From: Blastomussa wellsi
Taxonomy: Eukaryota; Cnidaria; Anthozoa; Scleractinia; Plerogyridae
Length of the DNA stretch: 64,000 nucleotides
Reading direction: 5' to 3'
NCBI GenBank assembly: GCA_947652115.1
Contig: OX393561.1
Location: forward strand, 38,479,993 to 38,543,992
In this document: positions 46,501-60,806 of the stretch, in pieces
Layout: each line of letters begins with the position of its first letter
How positions within the stretch are numbered: position 1 is the stretch's first letter
Position numbers and translations under genes: made by a program
The notes under the pieces: generated by a model
The model's database searches: none
Told to the model about the DNA's origin: nothing
What the model saw: the letters and a program-made list of their open reading frames with translations, nothing else

Positions 46501-49500
46501 AAAAATGTGATGGGGAGCATCCACGCATCAACTGTCCCTTTCTTGCTTCGCAGTCCAGTCACCAGCGATCGAGGTCTCTCGCTTCGTCACGGAGCAAGCG
46601 TCAGCGGCAGCGTTGAGCTTGTGGCTGGCGTCTCTGAAACAACCTCTTTGGAGAACTTTGTAAATAGTGTAAATATTCCTTGTTCCTGTTCGGTTCCAGT
46701 TGCCATGTTTCCAGTTCATTGTTCGTGGGTGCAGAAGAAACTGCCTCGCAATAATCCTTCTGGGTTTCGTTTTGGTTCATTGGGTCAGGCCTCTCTTCCT
46801 CACACCTCATCTTCACATGGTGAATTGTTCCAGGATCTGATTCCCCCTTCCAGAGTGTCGCCGATTAATGCAGAAAAGCTTGGGCACGAATTGCACAATC
46901 ATCCCGACCAGTCCCACGTGAATTATGTTATTTCAGGAATCAGGGATGGCTTCCATTTGGGTTTCAATCCTGCTGCTGTTTCTTTGAGATCAGCCTCTCA
47001 AAATATGCCCTCAGCCTCACTTCACCCAACGGTCATTGATGAGTACCTCCGTACTGAACTTGAAAAAGGCAGGCTCGCAGGACCTTTTTCTATATCACCA
47101 ATTCCTCGCCTTCATATTAGTCGTTTTGGGGTTATCCCTAAAAAATACCAACCAGGAAAATGGCGTCTCATTTTGGACCTTTCCAGTCCCTTTGGCCATA
47201 GTGTCAATCAGGGGCGGATTTAGGGGGAGGGTGCAGGGGGTGCGCACCCCTCCCTGAGATGACCTGCGACTTTCTAATATAACTAGTATTCTGCTTACGT
47301 CACCCATCAATTATGAATTCCTTAGTGGTGCACCCCCTCCTGAGAAAAATCCTGGATCCGCCCCTGTCAATGATGGCATTCCCAAAGAACCATTCTCAGT
47401 GCAGTATATGAAAGTGGACGATGTCATCAATGGGATTATGTCTTTGGGCCGAGGCACCCTCATGGCCAAATTTGATGTCGAAAGTGCTTATCGGAATGTT
47501 CCAGTGCATCTGGAGGAGCGATATTTACTTGGCATGACATGGCGTGGCAAATATCACATTGACCTGGCCCTCCCGTTTGGGTTACATTCGGCGCCTTTTA
47601 TCTTCTCATCCATTGCCGACTTGGTCGAATAGATTCTTAAGCATAATTATGGAATACGTTTTCTGCTTCACTATCTAGATGACTTTCACACTTTGGGCCC
47701 TCCAAACTCGTCCATCTGCCAGGATAACATCAGCACTTGCGTTCAACTGTTCTCCGAAGTGGGGTATTCCCCTGCATCCTGATAAGCTAGAGGGTCCCTC
47801 CACCTGCTTAACAGTCTTGGGTATAGAGCTAGACTCGCTAACTCTGCAGGCGCGCCTTCCTCGTGACAAGTTTGATCGCATCGTCAACCTATTAGAATCG
47901 TGGTCAGTTAAGAGGCATTGTACTCGCAAGGAACTTGAATCACTCATTGGTAATCTACAGCATGCCTGCAAGGTGATTCCGCAGGGCCGCACTTTTTTAC
48001 GCCGCATGATCAATTTGCTATCAGCATTTCGACGAGAGGATCACCCAGTTAGGCTCAACAAAGATTTCCATTTGGACCTTACGTGGTGGCGGGAATTTTT
48101 CCATTCATGGGATGGTCTTAGTTTTCTGCTCTCCCCACAGTGGTCTCCGCTGCCGGAGTTTCATGTTTCATCGGATGCAGCTGGTGCAGTGGGTTATGGT
48201 GCCATCTTTGATACGGAATGGTTTGCAGGCGGGTGGTCCCCTGCTCAGGAGCCTTTGTCTATCGCCTATAAAGAGTTGTTCCCGGTAGTTATTGCGGCGT
48301 CTTTGTGGGGTCACCGATGGGCTACAAAGCGGGTGGAGTTTTGGTCGGATAACACGGCCGTGGTGGATGTCCTGCGTTCGGGCACTTCGAGGGACCCAAA
48401 CCTGATGGTGCTTCTTCGACATCTTTCATTCACAGCAGCTCGTTATTCCTTTGCCTTTTCTGGTTCTCATAGGGCCGGAAAGTCTAACTCAATTGCTGAT
48501 GCCCTCTCACGCTTTGAATTTCAGCGGTTTCATCTACTAGCTCCTCATGCAGCTCCTTCAGCAATCCCAGTACCTCCGTCACTGCTGGCCCAGCTTCCGG
48601 TAGTTTGACAGAAAAATGCAGTTTTTACCTGACCAATGGGCTGGCTGCTTCCACCCGTCAGACCTACAGTAGTGCACAGCGCCAGTTCCTTGATTTCTGT
48701 ACCCAAGATGGTTACACTGGTCCGAGTGGCTCCCCGCTTCCAGCCAATGAGCAACTTTTGATGCGCTTCTGTTCTCATCTTGCTGACCGCATCCATCATT
48801 CCTCTATTAAAGTATATTTGTCTGCAGTTCGCTCATTGCACATTGACTACGGCTTCCCTGACCCCCTCGTGAATTGTCTTCAACTTCAGCGTCTCCTCCG
48901 AGGGATCAAACGACATCAGGGTGCTAATCGTCCACAACGCCAACCAGTGACAACAGATCTTATGACTGTAATACAGACATCGCTGGATTTTGCCAACCCC
49001 GACCACGTCATGCTGTGGGCGGCCTGCTGCATGGGCTTCTTCGGGTTCCTTAGAGCTGGTGAATTTACTGTGAATTTGACTTTCGATCCTGCTCTCCACC
49101 TGACAACTGGGGATTTACAAGTGGACTCGGCCGTCAACCCCCACAGCCTTCGGGTTTTTGTCAAGAGTTCAAAGACTGATCCCTTCCGTCAAGGTGTTTT
49201 CATTTACCTTGGCCGTGGTTCAGCCTCTCTTTGTCCCATCGTTGCTGTTATGGCTTATCTTTGTCTTCGAGGGCCAGGGCCAGGGCCTCTTTTTCTGTTC
49301 CAGAACGGTCGCATGTTATCCCGGACTTTGCTGTCTTCCTTCTTGCAGACCACGCTGCAGTCCGCTGGCATTTCTGGAAAGTTTTCTGGCCATAGTTTTC
49401 GAATTGGAGCTGCGACGACGGCTGCCCAGAAGGGTGTCCCGGATCACTTAATTAAGACCATGGGGCGCTGGTCAAGTGACGCTTACCAGTTGTATGTGCG

Positions 49501-51867
49501 CACCCCCGTGGACACCATTCTCTCCGTTGCAGGGAGACTTGCCTAACGGGTAGGATTGTTTTTCTTATCCTAATGTTACTGTGCCTTGGGTTGGGTGCCT
49601 TCGGATTTTGGCGGATCGGGGCCATGGCTTTCCCCAGCCATGAGCCCCTCTCTCCGAGCTTTATTGCGCATAGCTCGGAGATCCTTCGGCTTGGCGTGGG
49701 GGCTCATGGAAGCTCCTGGATGTCCCAGGCACCCAACCTCCACTTAAGCGATACAGTTGTTAAATGCAGTTAAATGCAATTTAACAGAGTTAACAACTAG
49801 AGCGCCAGTGATCACCTGGAGGTCAGCGGTATTTGGCGTGTGCGCATGTGCCACGATTCCATGTGCTCTCAGAGTGAGCGGGTTTGAGCGTTTTTTGTGC
49901 TGTGGCGGGCATTCCTGGAGGTCTTCTGCGTGCTCTAGGCCTCAGCGTTTTTCCCGCCCCCCCCCCCCCTCCCTCTTCTTTTCCACTGCGTTCGCAGTGT
50001 GACGGGTGCCTGATTCCTTGTTGTGGGGGCTCATGGCTGGGTTGCCAGGATTTGCCAGCCGTGGGGGGCGGTTCTCCATCTAGGAGCTGGCTGCCAAAAG
50101 TGGAAGCTCCTGGATGTCCCAGGCACCCAACCTCCACTTAAGTGATACAGTTGTTAACTTAGCTGTTCTGTTCAAGTGAGTATTGGAGAAAAATACATGT
50201 GCTGTTAAAATTTTTCCATAATAAATTATAGTGCTGCACAGAATCGATCTGATAGTGACTGGTACAGTACTTAACCTGGCATGGTTCTGTACTTGAGTAA
50301 ATGTATAAAAAATATTTATTGGTTCCTATTTATACCAGTAGACTCCAAGGACGAGAGACTGCCACTGGTACACAAGGGTATTAACTATCCTGTAGAAATC
50401 ATGTATGTTGTAGCTGTCCAGGTTACACTGTACATGCAGGCGTCAGCTACTTTACTCTAGATCTATGTTCTTCCCCCTTCCCCACCCCCTTAAAAAAAAT
50501 CGGTCAGTTACTTTACTCAAACCAGCTGCTACTAGACAGTTTTAATTATTGTGTTTAATTTTATTATTCAAAGTTTATTTTGTTATTGCTTTTCAGTTTC
50601 AAATGTATTTATTCAGATAACCTTTCTCACTGAAAGATTGCTGGCCTCAGTAAGTGCAATAACACTCACTTAATAATATGCTGATGATGTGGGAGGGACG
50701 GTGGCCGAAAAGCTTAGCGCTCTGAATTCCAGATCGAGCAGTCCAAGTTCGAGCCCTGGCTGGGGCACTGTGTTGTGTTCTTGGGCAAAACACTTTACTC
50801 TCACAGTGCCTCTCTCCACTCAGGTGTATAAATGGGTACCGGCGAATTTACTGCTGGGGGTAACCCTGCGATGGACTAGCATCCCATCCGGGGGGAATAG
50901 AAATACTCTTAAAGAGTTGGTTGCTTCATGCCGACTGAGGAAACCGGGATAAGCTCTGGCCTGATGGGCCACTAGGCTCATATACAGACTTTGATTTTAC
51001 AATTTTACCCAATATACACTGTATGATGATGATATTACAATGTGGACACCAAGATGGGATATCTAAGCAGAGCATAATATTGAGCGCAGTGAAAAGGTGG
51101 CTGCAGCCAGCGATTTTGCTTCCTACAGTGAAATGCCATGTAGCAAATACAAGTTGTCTTCTAGTTCATAAACGATATATCAAAATGAAGGGCTCCACAC
51201 ACTAAACACTAACCATGATTGCTATGATTGCTTTGAACATAATTTAAGAAAAAAAGAAACATGGTCAGTGATTCCACTAACCAACTATTGCACAATTAGG
51301 GCCGCAAATGATTCCACTGCTGATCCAAAAATCTCTTAATTTACCAATACTCATTCAAGGTGACAAACTGATTGTTTTCATAGTTTTTTAATTAAATGTC
51401 AGTGTTCCAGATAAGAGGGGGGTCTCAGGTCAAAAACCCGACAAGGTCAGCTTCCTGACCCGACAAATAAATTGAAAACTTGTAATGATTTGTTGGAATA
51501 ACTTGAATTGCACCTTGCTTCAAAAACTTAACTGAAACCCCGAAATGTACAAGTGTATAATTGTTCTTAAATGGTGCATGTAATGTAAAGTTTCCATTCC
51601 TTTTTGTAGGGCAAAATATCTGAAGGTTTTGGACGCTTTGTTCACATTTTCTTTCTGTTATCCATGCTGATTGTGGCTTGTTCTGTGGTGTTAATTTTCC
51701 ATCCTCCACCATGTGAGTACAAAAGTTCTATATATGTTGTGGTTTAATTTTATCTTTGGTTTAAAGTTTTTTAAACCAGTTTGATTTTCATTTAATTCTC
51801 ATTGTCTCATATTGATTAGCATAATCTGAAACAAAGGGAAATCAATATCAAACTGGTTTAAAAAATT

Positions 51868-51901
<34 letters not shown>

Positions 51902-54900
51902 CATTATTCAACCTTGTTACATTTTTAAGATTTAATTTTTACATTTTTCTCATTTATTGTAAAAGTTCTGTAATCCTACTGAGTGGTGTATATAGTGACG
52001 TTGCAGCTATTGCACTAGAAAATACGACACTGACTTTGCCTGGCTGTTTTCATCTTTTCTACTTACATGTACTTTCTTTTATAACAGAAACTAAAAATGC
52101 TCGGCTGAAAAACCCTACTGACCTCCTGCACAAAATCTTAATGAAACCCCTGGATCTGGGTTGAAGCCCTGACCAGGACACTGCATTATGTTTTTCGGTA
52201 GAATGCTTCTCCCTCATCCTGCCTGGTGGCCACAAATAAATTTTACATGTATGTACAGTAAAATAAAAAAAAACTATTTAACAGGGACATTTTCTGTAAA
52301 CCCTAGAGTCTTTTAGGCAGCTTTAGGATTCATAAAAGTAAAGTTTAATTAAGCACAGTTATTTTACAACAACATTGTTAATTTAAGATTAAATGGTCTA
52401 AAAATAACTAAATATAAAAAAATAATTATTGCAATGATTAAGTTAATTTAATGGAATATTATAACAGCTATTGATACATGTACTGTGTATTGCAGGGGCA
52501 GCACTAATTGCAGTCTCATGGTATACTGTTATGTGGCTGAAAATGGTCAGCTATATTAGCGTCAATCTATGGCACAGGTCAGGTGTGATGAAACAGGAGA
52601 AAGACGGTACGTGACGTGTCCAGTAGTTAAATGGTTTCAGATTGCATTGTGTGTTTAATATTGGTTGATATGCTCGAAACTTATACATGTACAGTACTAT
52701 GTACATGTGCAAAGTGTTTTCAAAAATAATACATGTAAGTGTCTGTGTTTACATTGGGGTGACCCGAAAACACTGACCCCCGGTCCATGGACCCCACTCT
52801 GGACCGGGTCCACGTACTACCTCATGGACCAGTCCACGGACTACCCCTACAGATCGCCTTTAAGGACCACTCCCGTAACAAAATAAAAATCTTAATAATA
52901 ATTTACACGGAAAAATAGAAGACTGTGAACAGTCTATCTTGGTGGTGTTCTGTAGAGAGGGTCTCTAGGGGCAGTTCGTGGACCGGTCCATAAGGTAGTC
53001 CGTGGGCCCGGTCCGGTGTGGGGATCCGTGGACCAGGGTCAGTGTTTTCAGGCCACCCGTTTACTTTGCACATTCAAGTGGATACCGTATTAAATGAGCA
53101 CTGCGACAGTCTTAAATTTTTAGTGTTTTGGTTTGCGACTCTTACTTGCGGGTGGTGCTCTTAAAAAATCATAAATAATTTTATAAATTATAGCAAGCAA
53201 AATAATATCAACGCCAAAATAATACGGCCACTTTGAGCCAAACAACATTTGTAATAGTGGAGAATGGATTTCCAAGGGTGAAACCTCATGAAATCACTCG
53301 GTTCCGCATATGTGTATTTATATATAGTGTGTGCATACTTTTAAAAAAGTGGCAAACAACTCTCTAAAAATTAAATTTCAGCCAAAGTACTGTGCAGATC
53401 AATCAGAGACTATAATTTATTGTTTATCGTCAGGTTATGTCTGTAGCATGAAGCAAGTGCATGTAAATTAATGCATTTTGTTCATTAAAAGTATGGCTTT
53501 GTAGGGGTTTCTGATCCAGCAATTGTGGACTGATCAATAATGTGTTATATTTAAATTTGCAGAAAACATTGCAAATGGAAAACCCGAGACTGCCTGCTTG
53601 GTAGCCTACCCAAAAAATCTCACACAAAGAGGTGATGATGACTGACATGCAATCTACTGTAGGGTTCTAAAAGTTTAAAATGTAATGGTGATAGATCTGC
53701 ATAGCTGCACACTCACTGGATTGTGGCCAGTGCATGCAATAATTGAAGTGCATGCAGCTTTGTAAATACACAAAATAATGTATTGTTATGATATTCAGAT
53801 TATGAAGTATTGTTTAATTCACATAATGCTAACTTTTCTGTTTTTCTGATTGATCGTATCCAATGATTATGTTTCAGATTTGTATTACTTCATTTTTGCT
53901 CCTACACTATGTTATGAGCTAAATTTCCCCAGGAATGCGAGAATAAGGAAACGATTCCTCATAAGGAGGATAATGGAATTTGTAAGTCATAACTATTAAT
54001 AAAGTTAATGTACATGTAACATTATTTTACAATTGGTTCATGCTTTAGCGTGCACTATCGAGTTGTGGAGCACGCGGGAAGTTTGGAGAGCACAAAAGAA
54101 GCGTAAAAGCATGAACCAATTGTTTTATAACATAGCCGGTGGAATTGTGCATTAAATCCGATGCGGAAAACAAACAACAACATCAGAAGTGATTGTTCGT
54201 GGTAAGCGAAATATTAACCAACATAGGAATTGGTTTTATTTCAAATTTCTGTTGAAAGCTCGGGTTTTATTTTACTGCAGTTTAAATACAAAATTCTTTA
54301 TTTTTAAAAAAGAAATCACGCTCAAGAATGGCACTTTTATTTAACAATTATTTCCTGATTAAATACAAAATTCTCTTAACTACAGAGAAGAAAACATGCA
54401 TTTTTATTGGTTAATTTACAACACGCCACATTTTCAGTTTCTGTGAGAAAACGTACAGTTTGCACAAAATTAGAACAACGAGTCAAAATAAGTCAAAATG
54501 CTTCAAAAAGTACATCGATTACCGAAAATAGACCGTTGCAAAACGGTTTGAGTAAACACTGAAAACAGTATGACAGTAAATGTCAACAAGTGTGGCTAAA
54601 ATTTGATCCAAGAGTGACGCGGACATTTTGAACGGAAAGAAAGATCCGAAGCCGCTTATGGTTTTCTCAGTTGCAGTGGACACAATGATGCTGTTTTCCT
54701 GCACTTCTTTCTGGATATTTCTGGCGGTGACAGCAAGAGATTCGGATCTGTCGGATGTCAAGCTTCTCGAAAGGATTTCGCTGCAGGTGCGGAGCTGTGA
54801 TGTCGATTTGCTCACACTATCAGCGTGCACTATCAGGATTTTGAGCACGCTTACGTATACTGAATTTGATTGCGCGGCTCTGCTAGCTATGTTATAAATA

Positions 54901-57900
54901 TATTTGTTTCATTTACCCTATACCTATTCATGTGCCCTTCTTGTTTCCCCAATCAATCTATTCTGAACATAATTTTTAGTGAGCTCACTTAACTGGAAAA
55001 TGGGAAATGACTGCAGAGCAGTAAAACAGAAAAGAGAGAGCAATCCCATGTTTAGGGTTTCAAACCAATGCTGACTTGTCAAAATCTAATCTTTACAATG
55101 CAAATAAAAAATTCCTAAAACTTTAGGTTTTGCACTGTACCAACTCTTAACTGGCAGACAACCTGGCTGAGCCAGAAAAATTAACGTTCTTACCCGGCAG
55201 GAAAATGTTCTTGTCCCAGATGACCAAACAGGCGTTTTTTAACCCTGTTCAGTGTCCAAAATTAACTTTTTTGTGCAGGCGCCAAGTGGCGACTGAACAT
55301 TTTTTTCAGTCGCCAAATGAAAAAATCTAGTCGCCAAAAAGTGGATTGTAAAATTTTTGCCTCTCAGCAAAACATGAAAACATTGAGTTCTGAAAAACGT
55401 TTCGTTAAGACTCGCATGTATGAAGGCATTAAAAAGGAGTTTCGTGGAATAGATTGCTCTCTTAGCTTGAAGACTGACCAGTAGGCAGTACAAAGCTTTC
55501 TAGCCGGGCCTTCTAACCACGCATTAACTTATTAAGGCCACTTCCGAACAAAGTTGCGCCCACGGTATGGTTGTTAGACGAAACCGCTGAAAATATGGAG
55601 GCCACTTAATGTCGATCAAAGTGTGTGGTTTACAAATCTAACGGGAATTTACCGTTACTTTTTATCTTAATTACTTTCTATAGAGATTAAAAACTTTGAC
55701 AAGACAAGGGGTAAGTTTTTTTGCTGAGATCAGATGCGAAATGTTTCGATTTAATTCCTTGGGCGCCCGTTCAAAACATTGACACAATGCTAGAAGTTAG
55801 TCGCCTGTTGGTGACTAGCTATGTAATTCTGGTCACCAACACAAACTTTTCAGTCGCATTGGCGACCAGCTGGTCGCAATTTCAGATCCTGTTATTCAAT
55901 ATTATTAAATTTGTTGTTGTTGCAGTTCTTTCTAGTTGGTATTGTTATTGGAGCAATTCAGCAGGTGTGTGACTGAATCCTACAGGGCTGCAGTGGCCCA
56001 GGGATTTGGGGGGGGGGGGGTGGGTGGTGGAGTAGGAGGGGGGAAAGTAGGGATTGGGCTGGGGTGACCAGACTCTGGTATACTCTGATCATATTCTTTG
56101 TATTCTTATTCTGTGTGTTGTTATCATTATCGATATCATTATCTCTATCATTATCATAATTTATCCTTGGTTTAAATTTTTTTAAACCAGACTGATGTTG
56201 ATTTCCTTTTGTTTCAGATTATGCTAATCAACATGAGACAATTAGAAATGAAAATCAAACTGGTTTAAAAAAATTTAAACAAAGTATACAATTAAACCAT
56301 AACATGTACATTGTAACATCCTGTAACATACAGAAGTTCGAATTGAGTATTGTAGACCATTTACAGTATCCCTTTGGAAAGTCTTTATTCATGTACATCA
56401 TAACTGCAGTAAGATTGACAAGGAGATGTTTAGAATCCTAAAATATCCATATTTTGTTGTTCTTAGTCAATTCTCTGTAACCCAGAATACTCAAAACATA
56501 AGCTGGTATTTTGCAGCATTAATAATCACCTGTTAATATTTATGCCTAGGCTGGGTCCCATTGAACAGTGTCATTTTTCTTTCAAACTGATTAATGCATA
56601 ATTTGTTAACCAATTAATATTAGTTCTTGCCAGTAATTAATGAACTCCTCTTGAAGTAATAAATGCTAATTTGTCATCTTTTTCATTTCTCTAGTGGATT
56701 GTTCCTACTGTTAAGAATTCTTGGAAGCCTATTAAGGTATACATGTATATAAATGGAGCTGTTATATTTCATGACACATGAAATAGGCAATGTTATATTG
56801 ATGTTGAGTTACTTGCAGTGAATCAACAAAATTAATAATGCAACCTACACATTTTTCTTTACAGGATATGGACTTTGGTAGAGGCCTCGAAAGATTAATG
56901 AAACTGGCTGTAAGTGTAAATTTTTTATGAATTTTTAAATTTGAAAATCAGCTTTTAGGGTATTTTGCTGTTTTATTGTGCCTTCCATATTCATAGGTTT
57001 TCATGCACTTTGACAGCTAATGCCATAATAATGTGCACTGTTGTCAATACGCTAAAAGATAGAATTGTCCACTATCTTTTTTTAGAGTCAATTGTTAAAC
57101 TTCACATCTTTGGAAGAGAGTAGTATTTCATGCCCTTGAAATACCACTCTTCCAAATATGGCAGGTAAAACTCTTGAAGTACTAAGTATTGCAAGTATTT
57201 CAGATAAATACAGCTCTTTTTAACCAGTCAGCATTCAGAAATTTCTCAGCCTGTATTATAAACAATCAAATTCTTTCTCCCAAGGGAATTAAGTTAGCAT
57301 TAACTTGTCTATAACATAGCGTTATTTTCAAAATGGAGGGTAGGTGCCAATTAAAAAAAAATAAGGTGAGTGGGAGGGGGCCAACCCAGGGCAAAGCAAC
57401 AAAGCTAGGCAAAGCAAAACCATGAGGGCAAAACTGTACAGCAATGGCACGACTATGCATGTCCGCGAAGATCATCCGTTGGCCACCCGTAGATCTCCCA
57501 GTTAACTCTGATTAAAACTGTAAGGAAAATTTTTGATACTGATGTTTTTTCATCTTTTTTGTATTTTCAAGGTTCCAAATCACTTGATTTGGCTCCTCTT
57601 CTTCTACGCCTTCTTCCATAGTGGCCTTAACATAATTGCAGAAGTCTTAAAGTTTGGTGACAGAACATTTTACCGTGATTGGTGGTATGTTACAAGATTA
57701 TTATCGAGATCAGTTTTATAACGATTGAAATAAGAGGGCACCCATAGGAGGCATGGTGGCCTGCAGGACTCCATATCAAGTGGTCTGGGTTTAAGCCTCA
57801 ACTGGGGCATTGCATTTGTTTTCTCGGGCAAGACACTTTACTAGATCATAGTGCCTCTGTGAATTTAAAACGCTGGAATGCTGTTGCACAAACTGACAAA

Positions 57901-60761
57901 TTATGGACTGCTTTCCACGTACTACTGATTGTTGAATGAGTCTATCGATCGTACTTGCAGATCGAGTCTGTCATGAGTCTGTCAATCCTAGTTTTGTGAT
58001 TGTGTATGACTTAAAATCAGGCTAAACTATATTTCTGTGTCTGGGTAATAAAGCGACTGCAATGATATCTAATTATGTGAAAATATCTTAGCTCACCTTT
58101 TCAAGACAAGATGGCGGACCTCAAATGACCATGAGTTGACCGCCTTCCCGACACCACTCTGCTTGCTTTTTTCCCGCCTAGCTGTTCGATCGAGATTTTT
58201 TCCGGGTATACAAATATAATCTCACCAAATCAATATACACATGTGCCTCCTCAGGTTTGGCCTCTGGGCTAAACCCTGCGGGGGCAATAATAGGCCATTT
58301 CCAAGTTTGCCTCAGTGTCAAAACGAGTCTAAGTGCGAAACCATTTACCCCCCCCCCCCCCCATCCCTGGATGGGATGCTAGTCCATCACAGGTTACTCC
58401 CCAGCATTCTGTCAGGTTGTCCCAAAGGTACACATTTACCCTACTGGGTGGAGAGATAGGCAGTGCAGTGCATGAAATTAGCAGTTGCCTGGTTGTCTGA
58501 AACAACTAAAACTTCGTTCGGACAACCAGATTTTAGGAAAAATAAAGGGCTGGTTTCCCAAGATTGTCTGGTGCATTTGCCACAAGGACAACCTGGTTTT
58601 TTTTTTTCCTACATGTAATTTCGAGCGCTGGCACTGTGTCAGTAAAGTATCTTGCCCAAGAACACAACACAGTGGGTTTTGAAGCCGGCTGTTCAAACCA
58701 GAGTCCAGTGTGGTAACCATAAGGCCACTGTACCTTCCACAGAATGACCTCACTGAAACAAGAGGGACTTACAATTGTCTGTGGTACCCCATGACTTCAA
58801 GTTGGAACAAGTTAGACAAAAGCCATATCTCTGAAATGGGAATTCCAAGCCCCACCAACATTTTTATTGTTAAGTAGCAGTGATGGCAAAACAACTGGAT
58901 TGAGTTGTTAGTATTAATATTAGAGTATTAATATTACAGATAATGGAAACAGTTCACAAACTCGACATTTGTTCTGTTTTGTAGGAATGCACCCAATATT
59001 GCCAGTTTCTGGCAGAAATGGAACATTCCAGTTCATCGTTGGGCTAGAAGGTTTGTATTTTCATATACCCTTGTTATAACAGTTCTGTAATGAAAGATAT
59101 TTTTTTTTTCAAACAAATTCCTGGTTAGTTGATTTTTACATGTAACCCAGTGATTCTGAAACTGACCAACTCTAGTTAGTACATAATGCAACTAGTTTAC
59201 CGTCCTATTGTGTATGTTGGTGATGTCTATATTTTAGGGTAAAGTAATCTGACTTCTTGCAACCCCCCACTCTAAAACAAGCTCTCTAAATTCCAGACAC
59301 AAACATCTTTCCAGTTGTGAGCCTTAAAAAAAGGAAAATAAAAACAATTGTTGATTACTTGAATTGCTTTGTGTGAGACTTTTACCAGTAGCATTATTTT
59401 ACATACATGTATTAACCTTTTTCAGATACATGCATCTGTTACATGTAAATATAATTCACTTATGCTAGCAGCGGGCTTTCTTTATCTTACTATTCAAAGC
59501 TTGCTAAATTGCATTTTTGCATGTGTATGGAGATGGGCTACTTTACGTAATATATGAAATATATGAAAATATATTTAAGTCAAGACCTGCTGAAGTAAAA
59601 AAGATATCTTTCCATATTGGGTGAGGATGAATCCTATACATATTTTCTCTCTTCCTTAGTCCTGCAGATGTTCTTTATAAATTACAGGGTTGAAGTCAGC
59701 TCTTATTGTTTTTTTTTCTTTGTTCAACAAGGAGAAGTGTTATGAGTCACATTTTATATATTATATTATTTTTGTTTTGATGTTTACTTTGTTACTATTT
59801 TCCAGACATCTTTACATGCCGATGCTGAGAGCTGGGTTTTCATCCTTACATGCACAAATTGTAGTTTTCCTGCTTAGTGCTTTCTTCCATGAGGTACGTA
59901 CCTTAATTTGCATTGCATTAACACAATGGTGATGTGATGATGATGTTGATGATGATGATGATGATGACGATGACGATGACGATGACGATGACAATGATGG
60001 TGACAGTGATGGTGACAGGGATGGTGATGGTGATGGTGATGTTAATGATGAGGAGGAGCGGCAGCATGAAAGGAAGGAAGAGTAAAATGTTCATCACGTT
60101 CTCTAAAATAACGAAACCTCTTTTCCATAGAACAGTTCACTGATTTGTCGAGTAAAGCCTTTTCAGTGCCTAGTGGCTCAACAGTGACTGAGTGACTGAA
60201 TGAGTGACTGAATATTCTCACCACCACTTCCCCCTTCCTGTAGGATTTTGTTAATCTTGACATTTTTTTTCATAGATTTTGCCAGTGCCCACCTAATCAA
60301 AGTAGACAGGGTATATTAAAGAGGGACGTATCCCAGCTTCCTCACACCACAACATAAACTACATTTTGTTATTTTTGTGATCATAGCTATTATTTTTTAC
60401 AGGTGCTTATCAGTGTTCCACTGAGGATTTTCAGATACTGGGCTTTTTTAGCAATGCTTTCGCAAGTAAGTTCAGTTAACAAGTTAACATAGAATTTCCA
60501 CTGCTGATTATCTAGCAACTTCACCAAGTTGTCAGCAGAGAGGCTGTTAGAGTATAGAATGTTCAGCCAATTGCATTAACACTAGGTTAATTTACTACTT
60601 GATTCCAATCAGTTAAAAATAATGTAAAAATACTTTACCCACCCACACTAACAGAATCTATCTTCCTCAGTTAACGCTTGAAACGTCAGCTGTTGAATCT
60701 CTTTGCGGTGGCTAATTCACATCATCAACCCAGTTGATAAAACCAAATTAGATTGTTATAC

Positions 60762-60806
<45 letters not shown>

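Larger units (their letters stand above)
45117..50156 (+). mobile_element. Ngaro/DIRS-order tyrosine-recombinase retrotransposon with split direct repeats
   Basis: Terminal structure A1-ORFs-B1-A2-B2. A1 45117-~45312 equals A2 49761-~49951 with a single visible substitution. B1 49707-49760 equals B2 50101-50155 (TGGAAGCTCCTGGATGTCCC ... GATACAGTTGTTAA). B1 runs directly into A2. This split-direct-repeat layout, a YR gene and absence of LTRs define Ngaro-type elements. ORFs in order: gag-like, RT/RNase H, tyrosine recombinase. It lies in DGAT1 intron 4 in the gene's orientation. RT is broken, so it is not autonomous now. The few A1/A2 differences suggest a fairly young insertion. Confidence 0.9.

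Noticed and set aside
49573..49773. Short frames after the recombinase gene
   Set aside because: Lie in the B1/A2 terminal repeats of the Ngaro element and have no protein-like pattern.
59934..60143. Met-rich frame (and Ser-rich frame on the other strand)
   Set aside because: Translation of the GATGAC microsatellite.
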